From: Beroe forskalii
Lineage: Eukaryota > Ctenophora > Nuda > Beroida > Beroidae
Assembly: GCA_011033025.1 (NCBI GenBank)
Contig: WFMF01000048.1
Span: 620,001-684,000 of the forward strand
Reading direction: 5' to 3'
DNA: 64,000 bases
Positions 11,345 to 22,345 of the stretch are shown here, piece by piece. The position numbers and the translations under genes were made by a program. Position 1 is the first letter of the stretch, and every line of letters starts with the position of its first letter. The notes below the pieces were generated by a model that was not told the DNA's origin, did not search any database, and was given only the letters and a program-made list of their open reading frames with translations.

Positions 11345-14300
11345 AAAGGTACCCATAAATGATTGGTGTAACTGGTGGTTTAGAAAGTTACGGTCCATAA
11401 TTGGTTGCCGGTTGGTGTAACTGGTGGTTCAGAAAGGTACCCATAATTGGTTAGTGTAACTGGTGGTTAAGAAAAGTACCGATAATTGATTGGCTTAACT
11501 GGTTGTTCAAAAAGTACCCATACAGTAAGTGCTTGGTGTAACTGTTGGTTCAGAAAAGTACCCATAAGTGCTTGGTGTAACTGGTGGTTCAGAAAGGTAC
11601 CCATAATTGGTTAGTGGAACAGTTGGTTCAGAAAGGTATCCATAATTGGTTAGTGTAACTGGTGGTTCAGAAAGGTACCCATAATAGGGTGGTGTAACTG
11701 GTGGTTCAGAAAGGTACCCATAATAGGGTGGTATAACTGGTCGTTCAGAAAGGTACCCATAATAGGGTGGTGTAACTGGTCGTTCAGAAAGGTACCCATA
11801 ATAGGGTGGTGTAACTGGTCGTTCAGAAAGGTACCCATAATAGGGTGGTGTAACTGGTGGTTCAGAAAGGTACCCATAATAGGGTGGTGTAACTGGTGGT
11901 TCAGAAAGGTACCCATAATAGGGTGGTATAACTGGTCGTTCAGAAAGGTACCCATAATAGGGTGGTGTAACTGGTCGTTCAGAAAGGTACCCATAATAGG
12001 GTGGTGTAACTGGTCGTTCAGAAAGGTACCCATAATAGGGTGGTGTAACTGGTCGTTCAGAAAGGTACCCATAATAGGGTGATGTAACTGGTCGTTCAGA
12101 AAGGTACCCATAATAGGGTGGTGTAACTGATGGTTCAGAAAGGTACCCATAATAGGGTGGTGTAACTGGTCGTTCAGAAAGGTACCCATAATAGGGTGGT
12201 GTAACTGGTCGTTCAGAAAGGTACCCATAATAGGGTGGAGTAACTGATGGTTCAGAAAGGTACCCATAATAGGGTGGTGTAACTGGTCGTTCAGAAAGGT
12301 ACCCATAATAGGGTTGTGTAACTGATCGTTCAGAAAGGTACCCATAGTAGGGTGGTGTAACTGGTGGTTCAGAAAGGGACCCATAATAGGGTGGTGTAAC
12401 TGGTGGTTCAGAAAGGTACCCATAATAGGGTGGTATAACTGGTCGTTCAGAAAGGTACCCATAATAGGGTGGTGTAACTGGTCGTTCAGAAAGGTACCCA
12501 TAATAGGGTGGTGTAACTGGTCGTTCAGAAAGGTACCCATAATAGGGTGGTGTAACTGGTCGTTCAGAAAGGTACTCATAATAGGGTGATGTAACTGGTC
12601 GTTCAGAAAGGTACCCATAATAGGGTGGTGTAACTGATGGTTCAGAAAGGTACCCATAATAGGGTGGTGTAACTGGTCGTTCAGAAAGGTACCCATAATA
12701 GGGTGGTGTAACTGGTCGTTAAGAAAGGTACCCATAATAGGGTGGAGTAACTGATGGTTCAGAAAGGTACCCATAATAAGATAATAGGGTGGTGTAACTG
12801 GTCGTTCAGAAAGGTACCCATAATAGGGTTGTGTAACTGATCGTTCAGAAAGGTACCCATAGTAGGGTGGTGTAACTGGTGGTTCAGAAAGGGACCCATA
12901 ATAGGGTGGTGTAACTGGTCGTTCAGAAAGGTACCCATAATAGGGTGGTGTAACTGGTGGTTCAGAAAAGTACCCATAATAGGGTGGTGTAACTGGTGGT
13001 TCAGAATGGTACCCATAATAGGGTGGTGTAACTGGTGGTTCAGAAAGGTACCCATAATAGGGTGGTGTAACTGGTGGTTTGGAAAGGTACCCATAATAGG
13101 GTGGTGTAACTGGTCGTTCAGAAAGGTACCCATAATAGGGCACGGTGTAACTGGTCGTTCAGAAAGGTACCCATAATAGGTCGGTGTAACTGGTCGTTCA
13201 GAAAGGTACCCATAATAGGGTGGCGTAACTGGTGGCGTAACTGATGGTTCAGAAAGGTACCCATAATAGGGTGGTGTAACTGGTGGCGTAACTGATGGTT
13301 CAGAAAGGTACCCATAATAGGGTGGTGTAACTGGTCGTTCAGAAAGGTACCCATAATAGGGTGGTGTAACTGGTCGTTCAGAAAGGTACCCATAATAGGG
13401 TGGTGTAACTGGTGGTTCAGAAAGGTACCCATAATAGGGTGGTGTAACTGGTGGTTCAGAATGGTACCCATAATAGGGTGGTGTAACTGGTGGTTCAGAA
13501 AGGTACCCATAATAGGGTGGTGTAACTGGTCGTTCAGAAAGGTACCCATAATAGGGCACGGTGTAACTGGTCGTTCAGAAAGGTACCCATAATAGGGTGG
13601 TGTAACTGGTGGTTCAGAATGGTACCCATAATAGGGTGGTGTAACTGGTCGTTCAGAAAGGTACCCATAATAGGGTGGTGTAACTGGTCGTTCAGAAAGG
13701 TACCCATAATAGGGTGGTGTAACTGGTGGTTCAGAAAAGTACCCATAATAGGGTGGTGTAACTGGTGGTTCAGAATGGTACCCATAATAGGGTGGTGTAA
13801 CTGGTGGTTCAGAAAGGTACCCATAATAGGGTGGTGTAACTGGTGGTTTGGAAAGGTACCCATAATAGGGTGGTGCAACTGGTCGTTCAGAAAGGTACCC
13901 ATAATAGGGCACGGTGTATCTGGTCGTTCAGAAAGGTACCCATAATAGGGTGGTGTAACTGGTGGTTCAGAAAGGTACCCATAATAGGGTGGCGTAACTG
14001 GTGGCGTAACTGATGGTTCAGAAAGGTACCCATAATAGGGTGGTGTAACTGGTGGCGTAACTGATGGTTCAGAAAGGTACCCATAATAGGGTGGTGTAAC
14101 TGGTCGTTCAGAAAGGTACCCATAATAGGGTGGTGTAACTGGTCGTTCAGAAAGGTACCCATAATAGGGTGGTGTAACTGGTGGTTCAGAAAGGTACCCA
14201 TAATAGGGTGGTGTAACTGGTGGTTCAGAATGGTAACCATAATAGGGTGGTGTAACTGGTGGTTCAGAAAGGTACCCATAATAGGGTGGTGTAACTGGTC

Positions 14301-14354
14301 GTTCAGAAAGGTACCCATAATAGGGCACGGTGTAACTGGTCGTTCAGAAAGGTA
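11345..14354 (+). repeat. 39-bp satellite array 1
   Basis: The unit is GGTACCCATAATAGGGTGGT followed by GTAACTGGTSGTTCAGAAA, with KpnI-type GGTACC at each start. The left edge (11345-11650) is more diverged (AATTGGTTGG variants). Because 39 is 3 x 13, several frames stay open for hundreds of codons on both strands, and none of these is a gene. A variant unit with GGGCACGGTGT recurs at 13141, 13557, 13910 and 14326. The intervals are 416, 353 and 416 bp, a 769-bp higher-order repeat. Confidence 0.95.
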
Positions 14355-17032
14355 GGGTAAAACCTTAAAACGGGGTGGAGTGGGACAGGAGGTAAAGAGG
14401 GACAAATTGGGGTGAAATGGAACACCTGGGGGGGAAGTGGGACACTTAACGAAATTTCAAAAAACCTTCACCTATGCAAAGCTATGGTGAAGACTACACT
14501 TTGGGTAAAGAGGAACACTGTCAAAATGATGCATAAGACCGATATATTGGGTAAAGTGGGACAAATTTTCGAAAATTTTCCAAAGCAACACCCCAACAGT
14601 ATTTCATGCAATAAAAGCCACTGGGTAAAGTGGGACAGTCATATTTTGTATATTTTACCCATTGTGGGGTAAAGTGGTACAGCAATAACAATTGATTTTT
14701 ATGATGATCTAGACATTTATTTGTAATAATTTAGATGGAATGCTACTGCCAACAAGACTTTACAGGTGAGTAGGGAAAGTGGAACAGGAATTTAATCTTG
14801 ATTATTGGATAATGGGGTAATGTGGGACAATTGATAAAAAGTATGGAACTAATCGAAAATCGCCCTGTTTTTGTGACTTATGTATGTGAGAATATCAATA
14901 ATGCCTATTAAAACTTTTAATACAGCATCACGAATTAAAATTATTGATTTTTATTGAATTTTTGACAATTTTTGCGCAACTGTCCCACTTTCCCCCCAAA
15001 TTTATTATACCATATCATTTAGTGCTATTTTCAAGAAAAATAAAGTATACTACAACCAAAGTGAAAAATCTTGATGAAAAACAACCTGCATAGCATAACT
15101 GTTTCCTTAGGAATACATGATTTCATTTGATCTGACTTGACTGTCCCACTTTCCCCATTAACATAATTTTCAATGAAAATAAAATTTCATGCCTGAGAAA
15201 CTTATAAGGGATGTTTTAGTAAACAAATTATGAGTTGCAAATGCTTTTATTGCTTATATTGTGATAATTATCCTTGTTAACTATCAGTGTCCCTCTTTCC
15301 CCCACAACGTGTTAATTATAGGTAATTACATTTTCTCATTAAATTTCGTCATTTTGGGCTTCACTCAGATGGCAACTGAACCGTTGGAATGGAGAAAAAT
15401 CGATAAATGGCTCCCATACAACAAATTTACAAAGTTTTTAGGTGAGCGCAGGTAAAGTGGGACATTTTTAAAAAGGCTGTGAAATGACCAAAATTCTTGC
15501 CAAAGAGGTACTTATTTTCCATGTTTGGCCATATATGAACCTCTTTATGAAATTTGAAAGTTTAATGTCCGTATTACCCAACATGACCCTTAAAGACGAG
15601 CTCGTCTTTAAATTTAATAAAGGCGACCTTTAAAAAATTGAGAATTTAAAAATTTGAGGTATTACCCAACAAATTTAAGGTCGACTTTAAATTTAAAGTC
15701 CACCAAAATTTTACGTAAAGGTCACCTTTAAATCGACTCTTATTTGGTATTCCCCAACGAGGGTCGTCTTTAAATGATCAAAAAACCGGTTTGACCGGTT
15801 TTATGACCTCTCTTCACCCACACTTCTGAGTTCATGGGAAATTTACTTCCTATGCATGAGTATCAGTTTACGGAGTATCGGATAGGCGACTGAAATCATG
15901 GTGATAAATAATGAAATCATCCAAACTTCAGCTTCGCATGCCACAGTATTGTAAATACGATACGAGGCAAGTCTGAAAGCATCAAACGAATCAAGCTCTT
16001 GGCGAAGCTGTAAAATCTAACTATCAAATTTTAGTTGATATCAGAATTCCGATATACCATTTCATTTGTTGGTGTTACTAGACATAGTTTATGCTGATAT
16101 GTCTACAGTCAAGCCAAATTACTCGGACTCTCGGAATACTGGAGGTTTTCCTCTGATGGAAGTCGGCACACCAGCAGCCGCCAATTCTTTAATAGGTAAT
16201 TGTCGGCCGTTTAAATTTCATTCGAGAATTCAAAATAATTTCCCCTAATTCATGTGCATTGTTCTTCAATGGGTAAGCACCAGAAACTGCAGGGATCTAT
16301 CAATATTCAATAGGTATTCTGCAAACATAAGGCAAATTACAACGTAAAAGAGGATTTAAAGGTGACCTTTAAATTTAAAGTAGCTCCGAGGTCAGCTTTA
16401 AATTTTTACGATTTAAAGGTGACCTTTACCGAATTTAAAGCTGACCTCGTCTTTAAATTTGTTGGCTAATACCGTTTATTAAAGGTCACCTTTAAAGGTC
16501 ACCTTTAAATTTAAAGGTCACCTTTATGTTGTTGTTGGGGAATACGAACTCGTCTTTAAATTCATTTAAAGCCCACCTCGGCTTTAAATTTTGTTTAAAG
16601 ACGACCTTGAATGTTGGGTAATACGGACATTAGTTCCAAAGAATAAATTTTGGGGTAAAGTGGACCAATTCATTCAATTCTCCAATTTGCCCAATTAGAC
16701 TCAATCTTTCTCTGTTCCAAAGTGGTTTATTCGACTTATTCTAAAGAACTGTACATGTCCAATGAAGAAAAAGCTTCTCAAATGGTTATCTCAGGGCTAC
16801 AGAGACTGTCCCTCTTTACCTCCACATGAGGGGTGAAGTGGGACATGCTGCGGGGAAAGATGGACAGCTTTTTTCTATATGAAAACCATTGGTTGAGATT
16901 TTTTCGGCCAATTCTATGGAAAGAGGAAGGGTTCATTGCTAAAATCATCAACCAAAAATAAATTTTTCGTTAAAAGTGTGACTGTGGCACCTGAATATGT
17001 CTCAAATTGTCCCACTTCACCCCACTTTACCC
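14355..17032. mobile_element. 2.68-kb non-autonomous TIR element inserted at TA in the satellite
   Basis: It begins GGGTAAAACC and ends ...CCCACTTTACCC. TA is present on both sides (14353-14354 and 17033-17034), and joining the flanks restores the satellite sequence AAAGGTACCCATAA. The word GGGTAAAGTGGGACA recurs many times in the left half and in reverse complement (TGTCCCACTTTCCCC) in the right half, so the element is a degenerate palindrome. No transposase is visible. TA duplication suggests a Tc1/mariner-type mobilising enzyme (inference). Confidence 0.82.
15567..16628. mobile_element. 1.06-kb MITE nested in the 14355 element
   Basis: Inverted ends read GTCCGTATTACCCAACAT at 15567-15584 and its complement ending at 16628. 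Subterminal sequence is full of AAAGGTGACCTTTAAATTTAAAG-type palindromic words. AT flanks each side (15565-15566, 16629-16630). No coding capacity is seen. Confidence 0.82.
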
Positions 17033-17066
17033 TACCCATAATAGGTCGGTGTAACTGGTCGTTCAA
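17033..17066 (+). repeat. Last 39-bp satellite unit, separated by the insertion
   Basis: TACCCATAATAGGTCGGTGT followed by AACTGGTCGTTCA continues array 1 directly after the right end of the 2.68-kb element. The array ends at about 17066. Confidence 0.9.
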
Positions 17067-17591
17067 GGACCATTACACTGTACTGAAGTCCCCCATTTTA
17101 TTTTTACTACCACCTTTGTTTCCTCAAATAATTAAGATTAGTGAAAACCCGAGCTCTCTATCTGCTTTCTACACTGAGTTACAACGATATTAAGTGTACG
17201 TAATTCGATCACGCTGCTACGTCACTATTGACCACGCGCCAGGAAGAGGAATGTGTAACACTACGCTATATCATGTATTTTCTTGTGTGCGACATCATTG
17301 TTTGTTTATGATTGTACAGTTCCGCCTTGTTTTGTTTATTTCATATTCGATATTATGTACAAATTAGAAACTTTCTATAAATATTACGTAAATGTATAAA
17401 TTTTAAGTTGCATAACAATAAAATCATGCCAGATTAGTTTGATACAAAGCATAAAACTAGCCTTCAATAGTTCAATGTGTTCATATTCATAGTCAGTGTG
17501 AGTGAGTAGAAAGATATCAGTAAGATAATGTGAGTTCAGTAAGCGTAAATATAACACGGTACCACTTATTCTAGCCAGTTCAAATAGCTAA

Positions 17592-19999
17592 TTAATCCAT
17601 TCTTGACTTCTGCTTTTCAACAAGATCAGCCATAGGAGGAGCAGTTTGGCAGTGGAAGGTTTTAGGAACAGGTTCTCTGACATATGAGGATAAGTCAATG
17701 GCAACTTGATGTCCTTCCTTAATGTTATTCATGGCCATGTTGAGTAAATCTTTCTTGAAAGTAACATTGTCGTAGAAATTCCTGTTTTTCAAAATATGAT
17801 CCTTGTTAGCACTTGACCATGCAACCACAGGATAAGTTTTCAATTTGGCATCGCTCTGAAGATAGGTATTGTTCTGAATGGCTGCCAGCATGGTCATGAT
17901 AATAGTCTTAGTCAATCCAAATCCAGTTGACTTGGGCAAGTACAGTAATTTAAGACTGTGGAAACTTTCTAATTTACCCGTACGGGGGGGGGGGGGGATT
18001 CAGGTACTAAGTGCATGACACAGGGTGCACTAACTGAGTTTTTCTGAAAATTTTTAAACATGACCACCCACCCCTACACTTGGTATACTATACTAACTGT
18101 TTTTTGGGCTAAAAATTGGGGACCACCCCTTAATTACATTAAATCAGTAAAAAATCAGTAACTTTTGAGAACTAAGAGTGAAGTATCTATAGGTAATTCA
18201 GATGTGCAATAGGTAGTGAATTTAAAAAACAGCCACTACAGTATGATATTATAATTTTCAATCCAGTCGAATAATGATGTAGGTATTGAATACCTGTTTA
18301 ATCAATTATTAAGTACTGCTATTATGAATAGTTTGCCAATCAAACTTGACAAATCTAACATATTTGTGTTTTTATTAAATAGCCAGCTCTGATTTTTAGA
18401 TCTTTAAATTTTGGTAGTTTTCAAATAGAGATTTTTGCTATATTATGTTTATTGTCGGTCATTGTACCTATATTTCCTAATTTCTATTAAAGCACTTTCC
18501 AGCTAAGTGTCCATGACTGGGCGTTTTCAATCAATCAAATTTTACAAACCAGCTTTTTAGTCAGAAAAAATGTAAAGAACCACAAAATCTATTGCACTTT
18601 AGCAACTTTTTAGTCAGAAAAAGTCCTTGACTATCAAATTAAGTGTACACTGTACTAACTTTTTGGATACAAAATTGTGAAGGACCACCCAATTTAGTAC
18701 ACTATACTAACTGTCAAGGTACAAAAATTAAAAGGACCACCCAACTTAGTACACGATGACTAACTGTATTTCACTCTCAGCCGGGACCCACCCACCCACA
18801 GTCCACACCCTGTGTCATGCACTTAGTACCTGATGCCCCCCCGACCCGTATGAATAAATTTACTGCACTTTCTTGCATCGTTGCTGAACTTGGTTCCCGT
18901 GATGATTTTGAACAATGCCTTGAAATCATCGTCTTCAATGTTGAACCAACACGTACTTCTTGTGTCAACAACAAAATATAAATGAGTATGAAAACATTCT
19001 TTCACAAGTTGGGGTTTAGCAGGGTAAGGTCGCTTTCCCTCTCTCAAGTTGGCGAATTGCTCATGTATCTTTGTTCTCCTACTCCAATTGTGAATGTTCA
19101 GTAGATGGAAGAGGCAGGAGTGGAACATTTCCACAAGGAGATCTTGGTTCCCTTTACATGCCCTACAACTCCACCAAAAGTGATTGACCAATGCACGGGT
19201 CCATAGCTTTACTTTCGGGTGCTTCTTAGCACACGTTGTCAGTTTCTTCAGTAGACTTTTCCCCATATGCCAGACATCGTAGGCATGGAAAATATCCGGA
19301 AATTGCTCTCTCATCATAGCACCGATCGAAATATGACGATCAGTTACAAAATCAGATATATCCAGTTCTATTTCGTTCACTAGAATTTTCAGTAAAAGTT
19401 CACAGGCTTGCTTCTCTAGCTCTCCCTGATATTGTCCCTTCTGTATGACTACAAAATCAACGATTTCATTCGTACTAGCCATAGCAGAGTAAGTACAATA
19501 TTTAGCTGAGTAACCTGGAGAATCAAACTGTGCGTCCCCGCTAATTGTAAGCCCATCCCCATTCCCCAACTGCTTTTAATCTCGAAATGATGAGAGACTT
19601 TTGGTCAGTATACATCTTGTATATAACAGGGAATAACCACTTTTTCTGGTGATTATTAACTACTGTACTGCTCATATAGGGAAACTCGCACAGCTCCATG
19701 AAATGTTGCATAGCGCTATTACGTATACCACTGAGAGATACAGCAACTGACACGAGATTATTCAAATACGACCATTTGTGGTACGATGGACTCGATTGCC
19801 ACGTGTTCTGATGGCCAAAACTGCATACATAGTCGATAAGAGTTGATGCACCTCTAAAACGTATTCTCCGCCCAATTAACCTTTGTCCACATTGGAAGCA
19901 AAAAGAGAATAACAGAAGAAGCTGGTTGATATTGACCATTACCCAGCTGATTGGATATGTCTTCTCAGATTCAACACCCCCCTTCAGTTTTTGTTTCAT
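17592..19999 (-). pseudogene. DDE-like transposase of the THAP transposon, frameshifted and split by a MITE
   Basis: Three blocks are visible. Block 1 (19999-19541) has a CxxC (CFQCGQRL) and TWQSSP. Its frame shifts by one near 19570-19580. Block 2 (19569-18851) has ISGDAQFDSPGYSAKY, DFVTDRHISIG, HAYDVWHMGKSLLKK and NHFWWSCRA, the Asp-containing motifs of a family of animal THAP-associated transposases. It breaks at the codons for HTG, where the MITE at 17983-18843 lies. Block 3 (17975-17592) resumes in the same sense with KLESFHSLKLLYLPKSTGF, which would carry the catalytic Glu, and ends at a stop. The first block starts with ATG overlapping the THAP stop by ATGA, so another frameshift or a splice may separate the two. 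Inactive as it stands. Confidence 0.82.
17976..18850. mobile_element. 861-bp MITE with 7-bp target duplication in the transposase
   Basis: The element proper is 17983-18843. It begins CGGGGGGGG...ATTCAGGTACTAAGTGC and ends with the complement GCACTTAGTACCTGATGCCCCCCCG. It is flanked by exact 7-bp duplications ACCCGTA at 17976-17982 and 18844-18850. Internal words such as TTAGTACAC(T/G)ATACTAACTG and GACCACCCA repeat. Removing it reconnects the transposase frame. It shares end sequence and duplication length with the element at 50705. Confidence 0.92.
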
Positions 20000-20754
20000 T
20001 TTAGTTTTCCATCACATGCATCTTCCCAGGGAATTAATTCATCCAGTTCAGGGACATAGTCAGCGTCATCAGAGTCACTCATTTCAGGTTCAGACTCCAT
20101 GCAGTCATAATACTCTTCATTTCTAGGCTCCTCTGGCAAGACTTGCGATTTAGGCATTGGTATTTCCTTTGTCAGCGTTACTTTCTCGGAGCATGTACAA
20201 GTGCAAGTACACATTGTCTGAGTTCCTATATCAGTCTTTCTGGATTCCACTTCATTATCAGGGACTAAGTCTGTAGTATCATAGCCACTGTAATCTGCAC
20301 TCGGTTCCACCAATTGTTTTTCAGACACACTCTCAAGAAGCTTCTCTTGTTCTTCGATGAATGCATCGATTGAAGGTCCATCTCGTCTCACTCTTTCACG
20401 TGATCTCTTTGATTGAGTTTGAGATGGGGCAGAACCAATATTTGGTTTGATGAATGCCTTTGTCTGGCTGTCAGTATTTGGAACCGCTTCACTTTTGAGC
20501 TTAATGTGCATACCATCGTAATAGAAGTTCTTGATTTTTACAAAATTTTCAAAATCTTCATCAGCAAAATGATCGGAGCACACCTGCATTTTGTCCGATA
20601 TATCCTCAATCCTTCTTCCGATTCTCGATTTCCAGGTCTTTGCCATCTTTGGGTCAGAAGGAAAATTATAGAATCGGAGGAACTTCCGTCCTTCCACGGC
20701 ACTCTGCGATTTGGATCTCACATTTTTACAACCGAAAACAGCACAATAAACCAT
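19996..20754 (-). CDS. THAP zinc-finger protein of the transposon
   Basis: Start chosen at ATG 20754 (MVYCAVFGCKN), giving 252 residues. Residues 1-90 form a THAP C2CH DNA-binding finger: C4-x4-C9, Trp41, CSDHF with C60 and H63, and an AVPN motif where AVPTIF is usual. The rest is acidic and Ser/Thr-rich, with a CTCTCTC-like Cys run (TQTMCTCTCTCSEK) and a Glu/Asp-rich tail. THAP fingers bind the ends of P and Kolobok-type transposons. ATTATTTTTCAG directly upstream looks like a 3' splice site, so a 5' exon may exist. Its stop overlaps the ATG of the next transposase block. The open frame continues upstream to 21015, but that part is antisense to the neighbouring gene and unlikely to be real. 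Confidence 0.85.
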   Translation of the reverse strand: MVYCAVFGCKNVRSKSQSAVEGRKFLRFYNFPSDPKMAKTWKSRIGRRIEDISDKMQVCSDHFADEDFENFVKIKNFYYDGMHIKLKSEAVPNTDSQTKAFIKPNIGSAPSQTQSKRSRERVRRDGPSIDAFIEEQEKLLESVSEKQLVEPSADYSGYDTTDLVPDNEVESRKTDIGTQTMCTCTCTCSEKVTLTKEIPMPKSQVLPEEPRNEEYYDCMESEPEMSDSDDADYVPELDELIPWEDACDGKLK

Positions 20755-20800
20755 ATCATTCACCTGAAAAATAATTCTATCATTTACAGCAATTTCTGAA

Positions 20801-21466
20801 ATGAGCCACGCATCTGAGAGTGAATACAACAGTGAACAGGAGAGCGATGAAGAACTACTCCGCAGCATACTCGATGGATCTAATGCCACAGAAACGAGAA
20901 TGCAAGACATAAGTCTTGATCCCAAAGTAGATGTAAGTGACCATGAGGATGATCTTGAGTTAGCAACACAAGGGTATGGATCGTGTGATACAGATGAAGA
21001 GGACACATCTGGCAACTCTCTCGATGGAGTGCGCCATTTGAAAAACTCAGCGGATTCGTGGTGTAAATGTGGTAACTGCAGTGTGATGAAGACAGAGGAA
21101 GAATGTTATTGCTGCCAGGAAAGTTCCCACATTACAGGACTGATATTAGAGCGTGAAGAACTATCTTGTGTCACGCAGTGCGAGTTGTTTGTCAATGGAA
21201 TAAATAACAAGAAAATGTTAGAAATGTATGCGTTTGGCCTAATACAAAAGAAGATGGCTACTCACAATGACGGTAAAATTAAGCCCGAAGGTCTTCGTTA
21301 TGCTGCTTATAGAACATTTCTCAACATATGTGAACTCAGATTTATTGGCAAGAACCGACGGTACATTTTACCAGCATGTGTTGTCGCGAAAATTCGGTCA
21401 CAGTATCCATCACGAGATGGGAAATATAAAGATTTTGAAGCTTCTGAGTTTGTTTCAAGAGTATAA
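20801..21466 (+). CDS. P2X7-type cysteine-rich intracellular ('ballast') domain protein
   Basis: 221 residues. The N-terminal ~90 residues are acidic and Ser-rich. The C-terminal ~130 residues carry WCKCGNCSVMKTEEECYCCQE, then a Cys in LSCVTQCELF, LRYAAYRTFLNIC and YILPACVVAKIRSQYPS, ending with YKDFEASEF. This Cys pattern matches the zinc-binding C-terminal domain of vertebrate P2X7 receptors, which also exists as stand-alone proteins in many animals. No channel or membrane segment is present. It is divergently transcribed from the THAP gene, with start codons 46 bp apart. TATCATTTACAG just upstream resembles a 3' splice site. Its position inside the transposon suggests it is an accessory transposon gene (inference). 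Confidence 0.8.
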   Translation: MSHASESEYNSEQESDEELLRSILDGSNATETRMQDISLDPKVDVSDHEDDLELATQGYGSCDTDEEDTSGNSLDGVRHLKNSADSWCKCGNCSVMKTEEECYCCQESSHITGLILEREELSCVTQCELFVNGINNKKMLEMYAFGLIQKKMATHNDGKIKPEGLRYAAYRTFLNICELRFIGKNRRYILPACVVAKIRSQYPSRDGKYKDFEASEFVSRV

Positions 21467-21719
21467 TGATTAATGGTGATGTTAAGATAAGGCAAAATTA
21501 AATAATTATATACTTGATTATCGAGTGACGTTGGTATCAATGCAGTTTATGTATGTCATAATGTCAAATGTGTAATCTGTGTAAACAAAACACTCCACAA
21601 ACAAAACAAAATAGCACTTTACACAGTGTTTCAACGGTGAGCAGAGGCGTTGCAGCGCATCGTGTAATGTGATAGTGGTCAGTAGTGACGTCACATAGCG
21701 GAATACAGAGTTACACATT

Positions 21720-22021
21720 TACATGCCTGTATCTCCGGAATTAGATCACGTAGAGGGCTCGGGATTTCACTAACCCCTATGTTCCATGGCCATATTTTCA
21801 CTCATATATAAAAAATCCACAGGCATATAATAGCCCTCCCAACCCGTTTTTTATATCTCATAAAGTAGGACCTCCAAAACCGTTGGACGGTTGTCGTAGT
21901 GACCTCCTGCTAGTTGGGTGAGGTCAATCCATTTTGTCAGTTGAAACCAACGTAACTAAACTTCACGCAGTCCGATACAACGTTATTCTAACTTGGAATT
22001 AATAAAATTGACGTATTTCTT
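21720..22021. other. No gene seen
   Basis: AT-rich sequence between the transposon right end and the 144-bp tandem repeat, with no motif recognised. Confidence 0.35.
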
Positions 22022-22345
22022 TATTTCTACACCTCATCGACGTGAACTCACGTGCCGAAATACAGCATCCGGCTTCAATTTCACATGCATTGATTGTAAT
22101 CGAACTTGTTTCAATGTAATCAAGTCAAAAATCCCGTATAAATATAAATCCCTTTAAATCCCCTAATTTCTACAAATCGTCCACGTGAACTTACGTGCTG
22201 AAATATAGCAACTGGATCTAATTTCATGCACATTAGTCGTATTTGAACTCATTTCAACGTAATCAAGTCGAAAATCCCGTATAAATATCAATTTCTTCGA
22301 ATCCCCTAATTTCTACGAAACGTCCGCGTGAACTCACGTGCTTCA
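22022..22345 (+). repeat. 144-bp tandem duplication
   Basis: The block CGTGAACTCACGTGC recurs near 22037, 22181 and 22325 (spacing 144 bp). It is followed each time by AATCAAGTC(A/G)AAAATCCCGTATAAATAT and CCCTAATTTCTAC. About two full units and one partial. Confidence 0.8.

Larger units (their letters stand above)
17190..21692. mobile_element. Kolobok/P-like THAP transposon (decayed)
   Basis: This unit holds a THAP gene, a transposase and a divergent P2X7-type ORF. Facing sequences at 17218-17235 (TACGTCACTATTGACCAC) and 21675-21692 (reverse complement GACGTCACTACTGACCAC) match at 16 of 18 positions and are likely terminal inverted repeats. TTAA precedes the left end at 17190-17193, as expected for Kolobok, but no matching TTAA is seen on the right. 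Superfamily and exact ends are therefore uncertain. Confidence 0.55.

Noticed and set aside
11650..14405. Long open frames on the minus strand (up to 497 codons) and a plus-strand frame, all of 13-residue repeats
   Set aside because: They are the 39-bp satellite read in frames that stay open because 39 is divisible by three. Several frames on both strands are equally open and no start, splice or flanking signal supports a gene.
17592..17939. Independent small gene
   Set aside because: The frame reads upstream to the MITE boundary and continues the transposase motif order, so it is the transposase C-terminus.
20755..21015. N-terminal extension of the THAP frame
   Set aside because: It is antisense to the P2X7-type ORF. 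The THAP finger begins naturally at MVYC (20754), with an acceptor-like tract before it.
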